Assembly (NCBI GenBank): GCA_028287185.1
Contig: JAQBQD010000086.1
Span: forward strand, 1 to 40,382
DNA: 40,382 bases
Origin: Gemmatimonadota bacterium
Lineage (GTDB): Bacteria; Gemmatimonadota; Gemmatimonadetes; Longimicrobiales; Longimicrobiaceae
Direction: 5' to 3'
The notes beneath the pieces were generated by a model. That model ran no database searches. It had not been told where the DNA came from and saw only the letters and a list, made by a program, of their open reading frames with translations. Every line of letters begins with the position of its first letter. The stretch's first letter is position 1. Below are positions 7,202 to 14,467 of this stretch, one piece after another. Position numbers and translations under genes: made by a program.

Positions 7202-9160
7202 TCAGGCCAGGGCGGCGGCGGCGCGGCGGCCCAGCATCTGCGCCGTCTTGCGCACGGCGGGGATGTCGCCCAGCAGGGCGCGCGCGCGCTCCAGCGCCGC
7301 TTCGGCCCCGTCCGCCGGGCCGCCCTCCACGCGGGCGGCGGTGACGGCCAGGTCCAGCCAGGTGGGGCCGGACTCCTGCGCGTCGGGAAAGCGCTCCAGC
7401 CACTCCGCCAGCCAGGGCAGCGCCAGCGCGGGACGGCCCCAGCGCCGGGCCACGGCCGCCGCCTGGCGCACGCGGTGCGCCTCGTACTCGGTGGCGGGCG
7501 AGAACGCCAGGCGCGCGGTGCACAGCGCGAACGCGTCCTCGTGGCGGCCGGAGCGGTTCAGCGCCTCCACCCGCATGAAGTCCACGGGCGTGCCGCCGCG
7601 CCCCTCTGCCTCCAGGCGGTCCAGCCCCTCGCTCAGCAGGTCCACGCGCCCGAAGCCCACCATCTCGGCCAGGCAGGCCACGCGGCCCCCCGTGAGCCCC
7701 GGGTGGCTTCCCGCGGCGAGCAGGCGGTCGAACTCGCTGCCGCTCCACGAGGGCGCAGGCGCCGCGGGCGCCTCGGCCCCGGTCACCGCGGGGTCGGGAA
7801 GGCCGGCGAAGAAGCGCTCCAGCATGGGCTGCACGGCGCAGGTCAGGATGGCGCCCAGGCGCTCCCACGCTCCCGGCGCCACGCGGGCGCCCACGCGCCG
7901 GGCCGCCATCCCCTCGGCGTACACGCCGAACAGCTCCGTCCACCCGTAGTGCGTGAGGGGCGCGGCGCGGCTCAGCAGCCCGGCCGCGGGCGCGGCGCCC
8001 TCCTCCGGCCCCGGCAGCGGGCGGGGGGCGTGCCCGGCGGCGGCCAGCGCGTCCAGCGCGCCGGCCAGCGCCGCCCGATAGCGCGGAAGCGACACCTCGG
8101 GCCGGAAGCGCTCCACCCACGCCATGCACGCCTCCGGCGAGGGCGGGTCGTCCAGCAGCCGCTCGATGCCGTCCGCCACGGACTCGGCGCTCACGTCCAG
8201 CAGGCCCACGCCGCCGCCCACCAGGGACAGGGGGAGCAGCACGCCGCAGTCGCCCACCGTGTCGCGCAGCCCGTTCCACGAGGTGCCCAGCACGGGCACG
8301 CCCACGCCCAGCGCCTCCACGGGCGTCTTGGGGAACGACTCCTCCAGCGTGACGGACAGGTTCACCAGCAGCGCGGCGCCGGACAGGAACGCCGCCTTGG
8401 CCTCGTCGCCGCGGATGGGGCCCACCAGGCGCACGTGCTCGCCCAGCCCCAACCGGCGGATCTTGGCCGCCAGGCCGCGGCCGTAGGGATGCGGGCCGTC
8501 CCACGCCGGGTCGTCGTCCAGCGCGCCGGCGATCTCCATGCGGGGCAGCACGCGCCCGCGGCGGCGCAGCACCTCCATCGCCTCCACCTGCCGGTGCACC
8601 AGCTTGCGCGGGCTCACCCGACCCAGGCTGACGATGCGGGGCCGCGCGGGGCGCCCGTCGGGCTGCGTGGCGGGCGCGGCCACGCGGGCCAGGGGCTGCA
8701 TGGGGTGGTGGATGACGTGCAGCCAGGGCGCCAGCGCGGGCACCATGAGCTCCACCGTGCGGCGGGCGCTCTCGCTGGGGGTGACGACCACGTCGCCCGG
8801 GCCCAGCAGGGGGCGCATCATCGCCCACTCCGCCGCGTACGCGCCTGCGGCGTGGGCGATGAACAGCATCCGCGCCGGGCTGCCGGAAAGGTTGCGCAAC
8901 GCCAGCAGCAGGGCGGCCAGGGGGATGGCCTCCCAGTCGGGGCAGAAGAACTCCACGTCCGCCGCCGCCTCGCGGAAGCGCTCTGCGGCCTCCGCCAGGG
9001 GGAGCGGTGCGGCGGCCGGGCCCAGCACCCGCTCCAGCCACGGCGCCAGGAGCGCCGGGCGCACGGCGAACTCGCCGCCCAGGTGCCGCTCGAAGAGCTG
9101 CTCGAACGACTGCGCCGTGAGCAGCTCGGTGCCGCCGCGCAGGCGGAGGATGCGGATCAC
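7202..9160 (-). CDS. GT4-type glycosyltransferase with extra C-terminal region, 652 aa
   Basis: The GTG start overlaps the TGA of the TfuA gene (GTGA, 9157-9160). The first 400 residues have the GT-B fold of family 4: SLGRVSPRKLVHRQVEAMEV (acceptor/donor domain junction) and the donor site ESFPKTPVEALGVGVPVLGT followed by VGDCGVLLPL. The last 250 residues are Ala/Leu-rich and helical, reminiscent of TPR-like repeats, without a clear catalytic motif. No signal peptide or membrane segment is seen. Sitting inside the operon directly after TfuA, it probably glycosylates the peptide product (Ser/Thr side chains are available in the cores), though an independent role cannot be excluded. Confidence 0.83.
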   Translation of the reverse strand: MIRILRLRGGTELLTAQSFEQLFERHLGGEFAVRPALLAPWLERVLGPAAAPLPLAEAAERFREAAADVEFFCPDWEAIPLAALLLALRNLSGSPARMLFIAHAAGAYAAEWAMMRPLLGPGDVVVTPSESARRTVELMVPALAPWLHVIHHPMQPLARVAAPATQPDGRPARPRIVSLGRVSPRKLVHRQVEAMEVLRRRGRVLPRMEIAGALDDDPAWDGPHPYGRGLAAKIRRLGLGEHVRLVGPIRGDEAKAAFLSGAALLVNLSVTLEESFPKTPVEALGVGVPVLGTSWNGLRDTVGDCGVLLPLSLVGGGVGLLDVSAESVADGIERLLDDPPSPEACMAWVERFRPEVSLPRYRAALAGALDALAAAGHAPRPLPGPEEGAAPAAGLLSRAAPLTHYGWTELFGVYAEGMAARRVGARVAPGAWERLGAILTCAVQPMLERFFAGLPDPAVTGAEAPAAPAPSWSGSEFDRLLAAGSHPGLTGGRVACLAEMVGFGRVDLLSEGLDRLEAEGRGGTPVDFMRVEALNRSGRHEDAFALCTARLAFSPATEYEAHRVRQAAAVARRWGRPALALPWLAEWLERFPDAQESGPTWLDLAVTAARVEGGPADGAEAALERARALLGDIPAVRKTAQMLGRRAAAALA

Positions 9161-10560
9161 GCCGCGCCCCCGCCCGTGCCCGCGGCCGCCAGGGCGCCCG
9201 CCACCTCGGCGTTCACGTGGTCGCGGGCCACGCGGGCGCGCAGGAGCTGCACGCGCAGGTCCTCCACCCGGTGGAAGCCCGCGTCCTCGGCCCACACGGG
9301 GTAGGCCGTGTCCATGCGGCAGGGCGTGCTCTTCAGGTGGTCGATCACCAGGTCGCGGGTGGTGAGCTCGGCGAAGCTGGTCTCGCGGAAGTAGGGGAAG
9401 TGCTCCGCCAGCACCCGCTCCTGCGAGGCGGCGCGGCGGGCCTGCTCCTCGTACTGGCCCCGCAGCCGCAGCTCGTCCAGCACCGTCTTGCAGGTGCGCT
9501 CCAGCGACTTGCGCACGATCATCCAGCGCTGCAGCGCGCGGCACACCGCCTGCTCGCGCATGAGCGCCCGGAACTCGTCCGCGTCCAGGTGGTTGGCGGC
9601 CAGCCACGCCTCCAGCGCTGCCGGCTGCGACAGGCGCCTGGCGAAGCGGAAGCGCTCGGCCTCCTCGTCCACGTTCTCCTCCGTGACCTGCACCTCCAGC
9701 ATGTCGCCCAGCACGCCCACCAGCGCCCGGTTCAGCGCGGCCTGGTTCAGCTCGTTGAAGCCGGGCAGGTGCAGCGCCGCGTGGTCCGAGATGGCCGCCA
9801 GGGGCAGGTCCACGCCGTCCTGGGGAACCGTGCGGTCGCGGTTGTACAGCGTCTGAAAGAGGGCCGAGCGGAACATCGGCACGGCGGGCTCGGCGGCGGG
9901 CAGCGGGTCGGGCAGGTCGCGCAGCTCGGCCAGCAGCTCCAGCGCGTCCAGCCGCTTCTGGTCCACGTAGTGGTCCGTGGCGTAGGAGCGCATGCGGGCC
10001 ACCGCGTCGGGCTCCACGCCCGCCTCGGCCGCGGCGCGGAAGATCCGCGGCAGGGTGCGCTCGGGAAAGTACAGCGCCTTGGCGGCCGCGGTCATCGCGT
10101 CGCGCTCGGCCTCGCTCACGGCGCCGTCGCGGCAGGCGGCGGCGAAGGTGACGCGCACGTTCACCATGGGCTCGGACAGGGCGCGGTAGCCCTCCTCGTC
10201 CATCCCGTGGGCCAGCGCCACCTCGTCGTCGTCGTTGATCTCGCCGCTGGCGTACATGCGGTACACCTCGCCCACGCCGCGCATCCCGAACGAGTCCGTC
10301 TCGGCCGCGCGCAGGGCGCCCATGCTGCTGCTGCCGTACACGCGGATGCCGCGCTCCAGCGCGAACAGGATCTCCTTGTGCCACACGGAGAGCGCCTGTC
10401 CGAACTCGCCGTCCACCAGCGCGATCACGTCGGGCTTGTGGTTCACGGCGGCGCTCAGCAGGTCCGACTGGCGCGCGGGGGGCAGGTACAGGGCGCCGGG
10501 AAGCACCTCGCGCGCCTGGGCGGTGGGCAGCGAGGGCCCGAGGAAAACGACGATCTTCAT
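9157..10560 (-). CDS. TfuA-like protein, 467 aa
   Basis: The N-terminal ~150 residues are a TfuA domain (PF07812 type): it opens MKIVVFLGPSLP, continues PGALYLPPARQSDLL, then DVIALVDGEFGQALSVWHKE and GIRVYGSSSMGALRAAE, all hallmarks of the family. TfuA proteins partner with YcaO enzymes to make backbone thioamides, as in thioamitides such as thioviridamide and in methyl-CoM reductase. The remaining ~300 residues are a helical extension of unknown role, possibly peptide binding. ATG at 10560 has GGGAG upstream and starts 3 bp after the preceding YcaO gene, so the two are almost certainly co-translated. It is the strongest clue that this locus makes thioamides. Confidence 0.9.
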   Translation of the reverse strand: MKIVVFLGPSLPTAQAREVLPGALYLPPARQSDLLSAAVNHKPDVIALVDGEFGQALSVWHKEILFALERGIRVYGSSSMGALRAAETDSFGMRGVGEVYRMYASGEINDDDEVALAHGMDEEGYRALSEPMVNVRVTFAAACRDGAVSEAERDAMTAAAKALYFPERTLPRIFRAAAEAGVEPDAVARMRSYATDHYVDQKRLDALELLAELRDLPDPLPAAEPAVPMFRSALFQTLYNRDRTVPQDGVDLPLAAISDHAALHLPGFNELNQAALNRALVGVLGDMLEVQVTEENVDEEAERFRFARRLSQPAALEAWLAANHLDADEFRALMREQAVCRALQRWMIVRKSLERTCKTVLDELRLRGQYEEQARRAASQERVLAEHFPYFRETSFAELTTRDLVIDHLKSTPCRMDTAYPVWAEDAGFHRVEDLRVQLLRARVARDHVNAEVAGALAAAGTGGGAA

Positions 10561-10563
10561 GGT

Positions 10564-11880
10564 TCAGGCTCCCTGGGAGAACGCGCGCGCCCGAGCGCCC
10601 GGCGCGTAGTAGTCGTTGACGTAGCCCTCCAGCCCCGGCACGATGGTGCGCACCACCGACACGTCGAAGCCGGGCATGGTCAGGTCCAGCGTGATGGCCT
10701 GGTCCAGCCCCACGGCCGCCAGCCGGTCTAGCAGAACCCGCACGTCGCCCTCGAAGGTGGGCGTGGCCAGCGAGCGCCGGTCGCGGGCGTCCACCGTGCC
10801 CGCGCCCTCCTCCAGCGCGCTCACCTGGGCGTCGCTGTCGCCCTGCTTCAGCCGCATGTAGTCGTGCCGGAAGAAGTCGTCGCGCGAGCCCGCCACGAAC
10901 ACCAGGCGGCTCTGCACCGCCTCGGTCAGGGCGCGCACCATGGCGATCTCGGGGTCCAGGTGGGCCCCGTATCCGCTGTACATCCCGATGTGGCGCACCT
11001 CGCGGTCGTACAGCACCGCCATGTAGACGGGGATGTCCGTGTCCACCGCGCAGTCGAAGAGCAGCGGCGTCACGCCCACCCGGTCGAAGCGCTCCAGCAG
11101 GTCGCGCACGAGGGGGTGCTCCACCGTCTCCAGCCGCACCCGGGGCATGCGCTTCACGCCGCGGTTCTGCGCCATCTTCCAGCACGCCAGGGCGTCGCGC
11201 TCCATCACCTCCAGCAGCCCCGCCGTCACCGCCTCGGCGAAGGTGTTGCCCGAGGCCAGCCCGTTGGAGTTGGAGGGAAAGCACACCGGCGCCGAGCGCG
11301 GCGAGGTGAAGCGGGCCATCGTCACCAGCGACACCGGCACGACCACGTCGCGCTGGCCCACCAGGTCCCACCCCGGCGTCCACCGCTCCTTCAGGCGCCG
11401 GTGGAAGAGGGTGGCGCGCGTCAGCGGCAGCCGGTCCAGGGGCACCATCTCGTGGCGCTCGGCCACCTGGTCGTACGAGCCCACCGTCTCGGGCAGCTCC
11501 ACCGTCTCGCCGTGGAAGCGCTCGATGCACTCCATGGCGGCCGACACCATCGCCGCGTCCAGGGTGAAGCCCTTGCCCGAGTCCACCGACAGGTTGGCGG
11601 CCGCGGGGCGGATGGAGAGCACGGTGGGGATGCCGATGCGGTCCAGCCCCGTCACGTCCGCCAGGCGCACCAGGCCGATGCGGCGGAACACGGGGCGGAT
11701 GCGGCGCAGCGTCTCGGCCGGCGCCACCACGCGCTGGCAGCCGTGGAAGTACGCCTTGCGCCCGCCGAACTCGCGCCCGCGGTAGCGGAGCGGCGCGGCG
11801 GGGGCCTCGGCCGTGGGGCCGTCGGCAGGCGGGGACGTGGGGGCCGCGGTGCGCGGCAGGAGCTCAGCGGGCGCCGGCAT
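10564..11880 (-). CDS. YcaO-family enzyme, copy with intact ATP motif, 438 aa
   Basis: YcaO enzymes use ATP to activate backbone amides, giving azolines, or thioamides when paired with TfuA. The SxxxExxER motif is intact (S113, E117, E120, R121). A second block, LLEVMERDALACW, and a third, RALTEAVQSR, are also present. The C-terminus ends PGARARAFSQGA and lacks the PxPxP tail of azoline-forming cyclodehydratases, and no E1-like partner (C protein) is in the locus. Both facts fit a TfuA-dependent thioamidating enzyme. ATG at 11880 has GGAGG upstream and overlaps the other YcaO gene by 17 bp. The N-terminal 30 residues are Pro/Ala-rich and probably disordered. Confidence 0.92.
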   Translation of the reverse strand: MPAPAELLPRTAAPTSPPADGPTAEAPAAPLRYRGREFGGRKAYFHGCQRVVAPAETLRRIRPVFRRIGLVRLADVTGLDRIGIPTVLSIRPAAANLSVDSGKGFTLDAAMVSAAMECIERFHGETVELPETVGSYDQVAERHEMVPLDRLPLTRATLFHRRLKERWTPGWDLVGQRDVVVPVSLVTMARFTSPRSAPVCFPSNSNGLASGNTFAEAVTAGLLEVMERDALACWKMAQNRGVKRMPRVRLETVEHPLVRDLLERFDRVGVTPLLFDCAVDTDIPVYMAVLYDREVRHIGMYSGYGAHLDPEIAMVRALTEAVQSRLVFVAGSRDDFFRHDYMRLKQGDSDAQVSALEEGAGTVDARDRRSLATPTFEGDVRVLLDRLAAVGLDQAITLDLTMPGFDVSVVRTIVPGLEGYVNDYYAPGARARAFSQGA

Positions 11881-13189
11881 GGGCCTCCGTGAACGCGGCC
11901 GCGCGGCGGCCCGGCTGGTAGTGCTGGAACATGTATCCTTCCATTCCGGGAACGATCGCCCGGACCACGGGGATGCCGATCTCTTCGTGCTGCAGGTCCA
12001 GCAGGATGGCCTGGCGGATGCCCGCGCCCCGCAGGTCGCCGAGCAGCACGGCGATGTCGCCCTCGAAGCTGCCGGTGGCGCGCGACGCCCGCTCGCGGGC
12101 GTCCACCTCGGGCGGGTAGCGCTCCAGCGATTCCACCGTGCCGCGGTCGTCGCCCAGCCGGTGCAGCAGCGCGTCGTGGCGGAAGTAGTCGTCGCGCGAG
12201 CCGGCGATGTAGACCACGCGGCTCTGCACCGCCTCGGTCACGGCGCGGATCATCGCCGTCTCCGGGTCCAGGTGCGCGCCGTAGCCCTTGTACATCCCCG
12301 AGTGCCGCGACTCGCGGTCGTAGATGTACGCCACGTACACGGGCACCGCCGTGTCCACCGTGGCGTCGTACAGCAGCAGCTGCACCTGCGAGCGTGCCAG
12401 GCGCTCCACCAGGTCGCGCACCAGGGGGTGCTCCACCGTCTCCAGCCGCACCCGGGGAAAGAACCACCCGCGGCGCTGGGCCATCACGTGGCACGCCACC
12501 GCGTCGCGCTCCACCACCTCCAGCAGCGCCGCGCAGGCCGCCTCCAGGAAGTGGTTTCCCGACGCCAGGCCGTTGCTGCCCATGGGAAAGGGCACCGACA
12601 GCGCGGGGCGCTGCTCCGGGAGCGGCGCCATGGCCACCAGCGCCTCGGGCACCAGCACCTCCTCCTGGCCCAGCAGGTCCCACCCGCGCACCCACGCCTC
12701 GTCGCGCGCGCGGCTGAACAGCGGCCGCCGGGCGAGGGGCAGGTCGTCCAGCGGGATGGCCGCGCCGTGCAGGTGCAGGTCGTCGTAGGGGGCGCGGAGG
12801 CGGGGAAGCCGCATCTCCTCGGCGTGGTAGATCTCGATCCCCTCCATCGCCGCCGACACCGTGGCCGCGGCCAGCGAGAACCCCTTGCCGGCCGAGTTGG
12901 ACAGGCTCTTGGCGTTGGGGCGCTGGGCGATGACGGTGTGGATGGAGATGCGGTCCAGCCCCGTCACGTCCGCCAGCCGGGTGATCCCGGCCGTGCGCAG
13001 GTGGGGGCGGATGCGCTCCAGCGTCTCTTCGGGCGAGGCGTAGCGGTGGGTTCCCGCGAGAAAGCGCTTGGGGGCCCGCAGCGCCGCGCCGCGGTACATC
13101 ACCGGGGGGTCGGAGGCCGGCGCTCCGGGCGTGCCGGCGCCGTTCCGGGGGGGGGCTTGGGTGGCCGTCTGCAACTGCTTCTCCTGCAT
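11864..13189 (-). CDS. YcaO-family enzyme, copy with altered ATP motif, 441 aa
   Basis: This is a paralogue of the next gene downstream: shared VTGLDRI, SxGKGF, VRLETVEHPLVRDL, GSRDD(F/Y)FRHD and the C-terminal VPG(L/M)EGY block. It probably arose by tandem duplication. The difference of interest is the first ATP motif: S112, E116 and E119 are kept but the usual Arg is I120 (EGIEIYHAE). The LLEVVERDA and TEAVQSR blocks are intact. Like its partner it has no PxPxP tail. It could be a second enzyme with other site specificity, or a regulatory half of a YcaO heterodimer. ATG at 13189 has a GGAGAA-type site in the vicinity only, so translation may be moderate. It is the first enzyme gene after the Nif11 precursors. 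Confidence 0.9.
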   Translation of the reverse strand: MQEKQLQTATQAPPRNGAGTPGAPASDPPVMYRGAALRAPKRFLAGTHRYASPEETLERIRPHLRTAGITRLADVTGLDRISIHTVIAQRPNAKSLSNSAGKGFSLAAATVSAAMEGIEIYHAEEMRLPRLRAPYDDLHLHGAAIPLDDLPLARRPLFSRARDEAWVRGWDLLGQEEVLVPEALVAMAPLPEQRPALSVPFPMGSNGLASGNHFLEAACAALLEVVERDAVACHVMAQRRGWFFPRVRLETVEHPLVRDLVERLARSQVQLLLYDATVDTAVPVYVAYIYDRESRHSGMYKGYGAHLDPETAMIRAVTEAVQSRVVYIAGSRDDYFRHDALLHRLGDDRGTVESLERYPPEVDARERASRATGSFEGDIAVLLGDLRGAGIRQAILLDLQHEEIGIPVVRAIVPGMEGYMFQHYQPGRRAAAFTEAHAGAR

Positions 13190-13278
13190 GGGGTGGCACC
13201 GGGGCCGGCGCGCTCCTGCAGGGGCGCGGGCCCGTCCGTGAAGCGGCCGGGAGCGTGTGGGGGTGAGGGAACGGCGAG

Positions 13279-13306
13279 GGGCGGCGCCCGGAACACGGCG
13301 CCGCCC
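13279..13306 (-). terminator. 10-bp hairpin after Nif11 precursor A
   Basis: GGGCGGCGCC and GGCGCCGCCC form a perfect 10-bp stem with an 8-nt loop, 22 bp past the precursor stop and before the YcaO genes. No U-tract follows. Hairpins here often protect or partly terminate the precursor transcript, giving more precursor than enzyme mRNA. The same structure follows copy B. Confidence 0.5.
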
Positions 13307-13328
13307 GACACCCTGCCGATGCTACGGC

Positions 13329-13604
13329 TTACAGCGCCGAGACGGCGGCGAGCACGGTGGTGCTGATCGCGATGACCCAGATGGCCGTGGCGCCGCCGGC
13401 GACGGCCTCGAGCTCGGCGTCGGACAGCTCCTCGGTGTACGACTGCGCGGCGGTGTTCACGTCGTCCGGCGACACGTCGCTGAAGCCGGCGGCGGCCAGG
13501 ATCTGGCGCTTCTCGTCGTTCGTCTCGGCCGACGTGACGGCGTTGCGGAAGTCGTGGTCGTCGCGGAGCTTGGCGATCAGGTCGTGGGCGTGGGCAATCG
13601 ACAT
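13329..13604 (-). CDS. Nif11-leader RiPP precursor A, 91 aa
   Basis: ATG at 13604 has AGGAG 6 nt upstream; a longer frame upstream runs through the operator region and is not used. Residues 1-71 form a Nif11-type leader: helical MSIAHAHDLIAKLRDDHDF, then AAAGFSDVSPDDV, ending ELSDAELEAVAGG. The double-Gly predicts cleavage before residue 72 and a 20-residue core of Ala72 plus TAIWVIAISTTVLAAVSAL. The core is strongly hydrophobic, has five Ser/Thr and no Cys, so thioether rings are impossible but dehydration is. It differs from copy B at two residues only (Ser56 versus Ala, and core residue 72, Ala versus Arg). Confidence 0.93.
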   Translation of the reverse strand: MSIAHAHDLIAKLRDDHDFRNAVTSAETNDEKRQILAAAGFSDVSPDDVNTAAQSYTEELSDAELEAVAGGATAIWVIAISTTVLAAVSAL

Positions 13605-13787
13605 GGTGTTCTCCTGGGGGGGGTAGCCCGGGTCACATCGGAAACGATGGATCCGACACCCGGGCAGACTCCGTAAGGGCAACGGACGTGCCGCCTGGGG
13701 GCACCCGGTCAAGCCTATGCGGGACGGGGGTTTACGACCACCGGCCCCCGCCCTGGCGCCGTGGGAACGGAGCCGGGCGTCTATGCG

Positions 13788-13805
13788 GTAGAGGCGGAAC
13801 TCTAT
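13788..13805. promoter_or_regulatory. candidate operator, copy 3: GTAGAG-N6-CTCTAT
   Basis: GTAGAGGCGGAACTCTAT keeps the TAGAG-N6-CTCTA core found in the three other copies, with one mismatch at the outer pair. It lies 184 bp upstream of precursor A. Flanking TCTATG and CCGCCG-AAAATC blocks are shared with copy 4, which is expected from the duplication. Confidence 0.55.
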
Positions 13806-14142
13806 TCCCGCCGAAAATCGTGGAGGGGCTGCGGCATCACGGCCCGCGTGGCGTGGAGGCCACGTTCCTCCGTCGCGCTTGCGGTGCACTCCCCGTCCGC
13901 CCCCCCTCGGTCAGTCCCCCGACTTGCGGACCACGCCGGCGCGTCGGCGGCTTCCGTGGACTGCGTGCCGTCCGCCGGGGTGTTCGGCCCTGGGGAGATG
14001 CGGCCCATGCGCTCCAGTGCTTCTGGGAAAGGGACGGAGCGCGTGCCGGCAGGGAACCGATCGCGCCGGCCCCGGCGACTGCCTTCTTCCCGGTGCGCGC
14101 GAATGCGTCGAACGGGGGTGTCCCGGGCCGCGGACGCGCGAA

Positions 14143-14170
14143 GGGCGGCGCCCGGAACGCGGCGCCGCCC
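14143..14170 (-). terminator. 10-bp hairpin after Nif11 precursor B
   Basis: The stem GGGCGGCGCC/GGCGCCGCCC is identical to that after copy A, with one loop change. It lies 21 bp past the stop codon and has no U-tract. Confidence 0.5.
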
Positions 14171-14191
14171 GACACCCTGCCGATGCTGCGG

Positions 14192-14467
14192 TTACAGCGC
14201 CGAGACGGCGGCGAGCACGGTGGTGCTGATCGCGATGACCCAGATGGCCGTACGGCCGCCGGCGACCGCCTCGAGCTCCGCGTCGGACAGCTCCTCGGTG
14301 TACGCCTGCGCGGCAGTGTTCACGTCGTCCGGCGACACGTCGCTGAAGCCGGCGGCGGCCAGGATCTGGCGCTTCTCGTCGTTCGTCTCGGCGGACGTGA
14401 CGGCGTTGCGGAAGTCGTGGTCGTCGCGGAGCTTGGCGATCAGGTCGTGGGCGTGGGCAATCGACAT
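14192..14467 (-). CDS. Nif11-leader RiPP precursor B, 91 aa
   Basis: The first gene of the locus in transcription order. The leader is that of copy A except Ala56, ending ELSDAELEAVAGG. The core is Arg72 followed by TAIWVIAISTTVLAAVSAL, so the mature peptides would differ only at their first residue (Arg versus Ala). ATG at 14467 has AGGAG 6 nt upstream. Core Ser/Thr are at positions 73, 81, 82, 83 and 89; there is no Cys. Its own operator lies 190 bp upstream. Confidence 0.93.
   Translation of the reverse strand: MSIAHAHDLIAKLRDDHDFRNAVTSAETNDEKRQILAAAGFSDVSPDDVNTAAQAYTEELSDAELEAVAGGRTAIWVIAISTTVLAAVSAL

Larger units (their letters stand above)
13277..13820. repeat. direct duplication, copy A (hairpin, Nif11 precursor, operator)
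   Basis: About 545 bp here is duplicated at 14141-14690 in the same orientation. The precursor coding part is nearly identical, while the upstream 200 bp has drifted but keeps blocks such as GGGCAACGG, TGCGGGACGGG and the operator. The 320 bp between the copies (13821-14140) shows no gene and no obvious repeat. Confidence 0.75.
13605..14191. other. non-coding gap between the two Nif11 precursors
   Basis: There is no credible gene. The gap contains the upstream region of precursor A with its operator (13788-13805), a 320-bp unique GC-rich stretch, and the 3' hairpin of precursor B (14143-14170). Open frames on both strands here lack ribosome sites and recognisable protein sequence. Confidence 0.6.

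Noticed and set aside
3511-7344. Plus-strand open frame of over 1,200 codons across the LanM-type and reductase genes
   Set aside because: It is an antisense shadow of high-GC coding DNA: His/Arg/Gly/Ala-rich, without domains, and opposite genes that have clear motifs. The same applies to the long frames opposite 7202-13189.
7202-11530. Single minus-strand frame of 1,442 codons joining the YcaO/TfuA region to the glycosyltransferase
   Set aside because: The part above 9160 is an out-of-frame shadow of TfuA and YcaO. The glycosyltransferase starts at the GTG that overlaps the TfuA stop.
13329-13889. 186-codon version of Nif11 precursor A
   Set aside because: The extra 95 N-terminal codons run through the operator and are absent from copy B. 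The ATG at 13604 has a proper ribosome site and begins the Nif11 leader.
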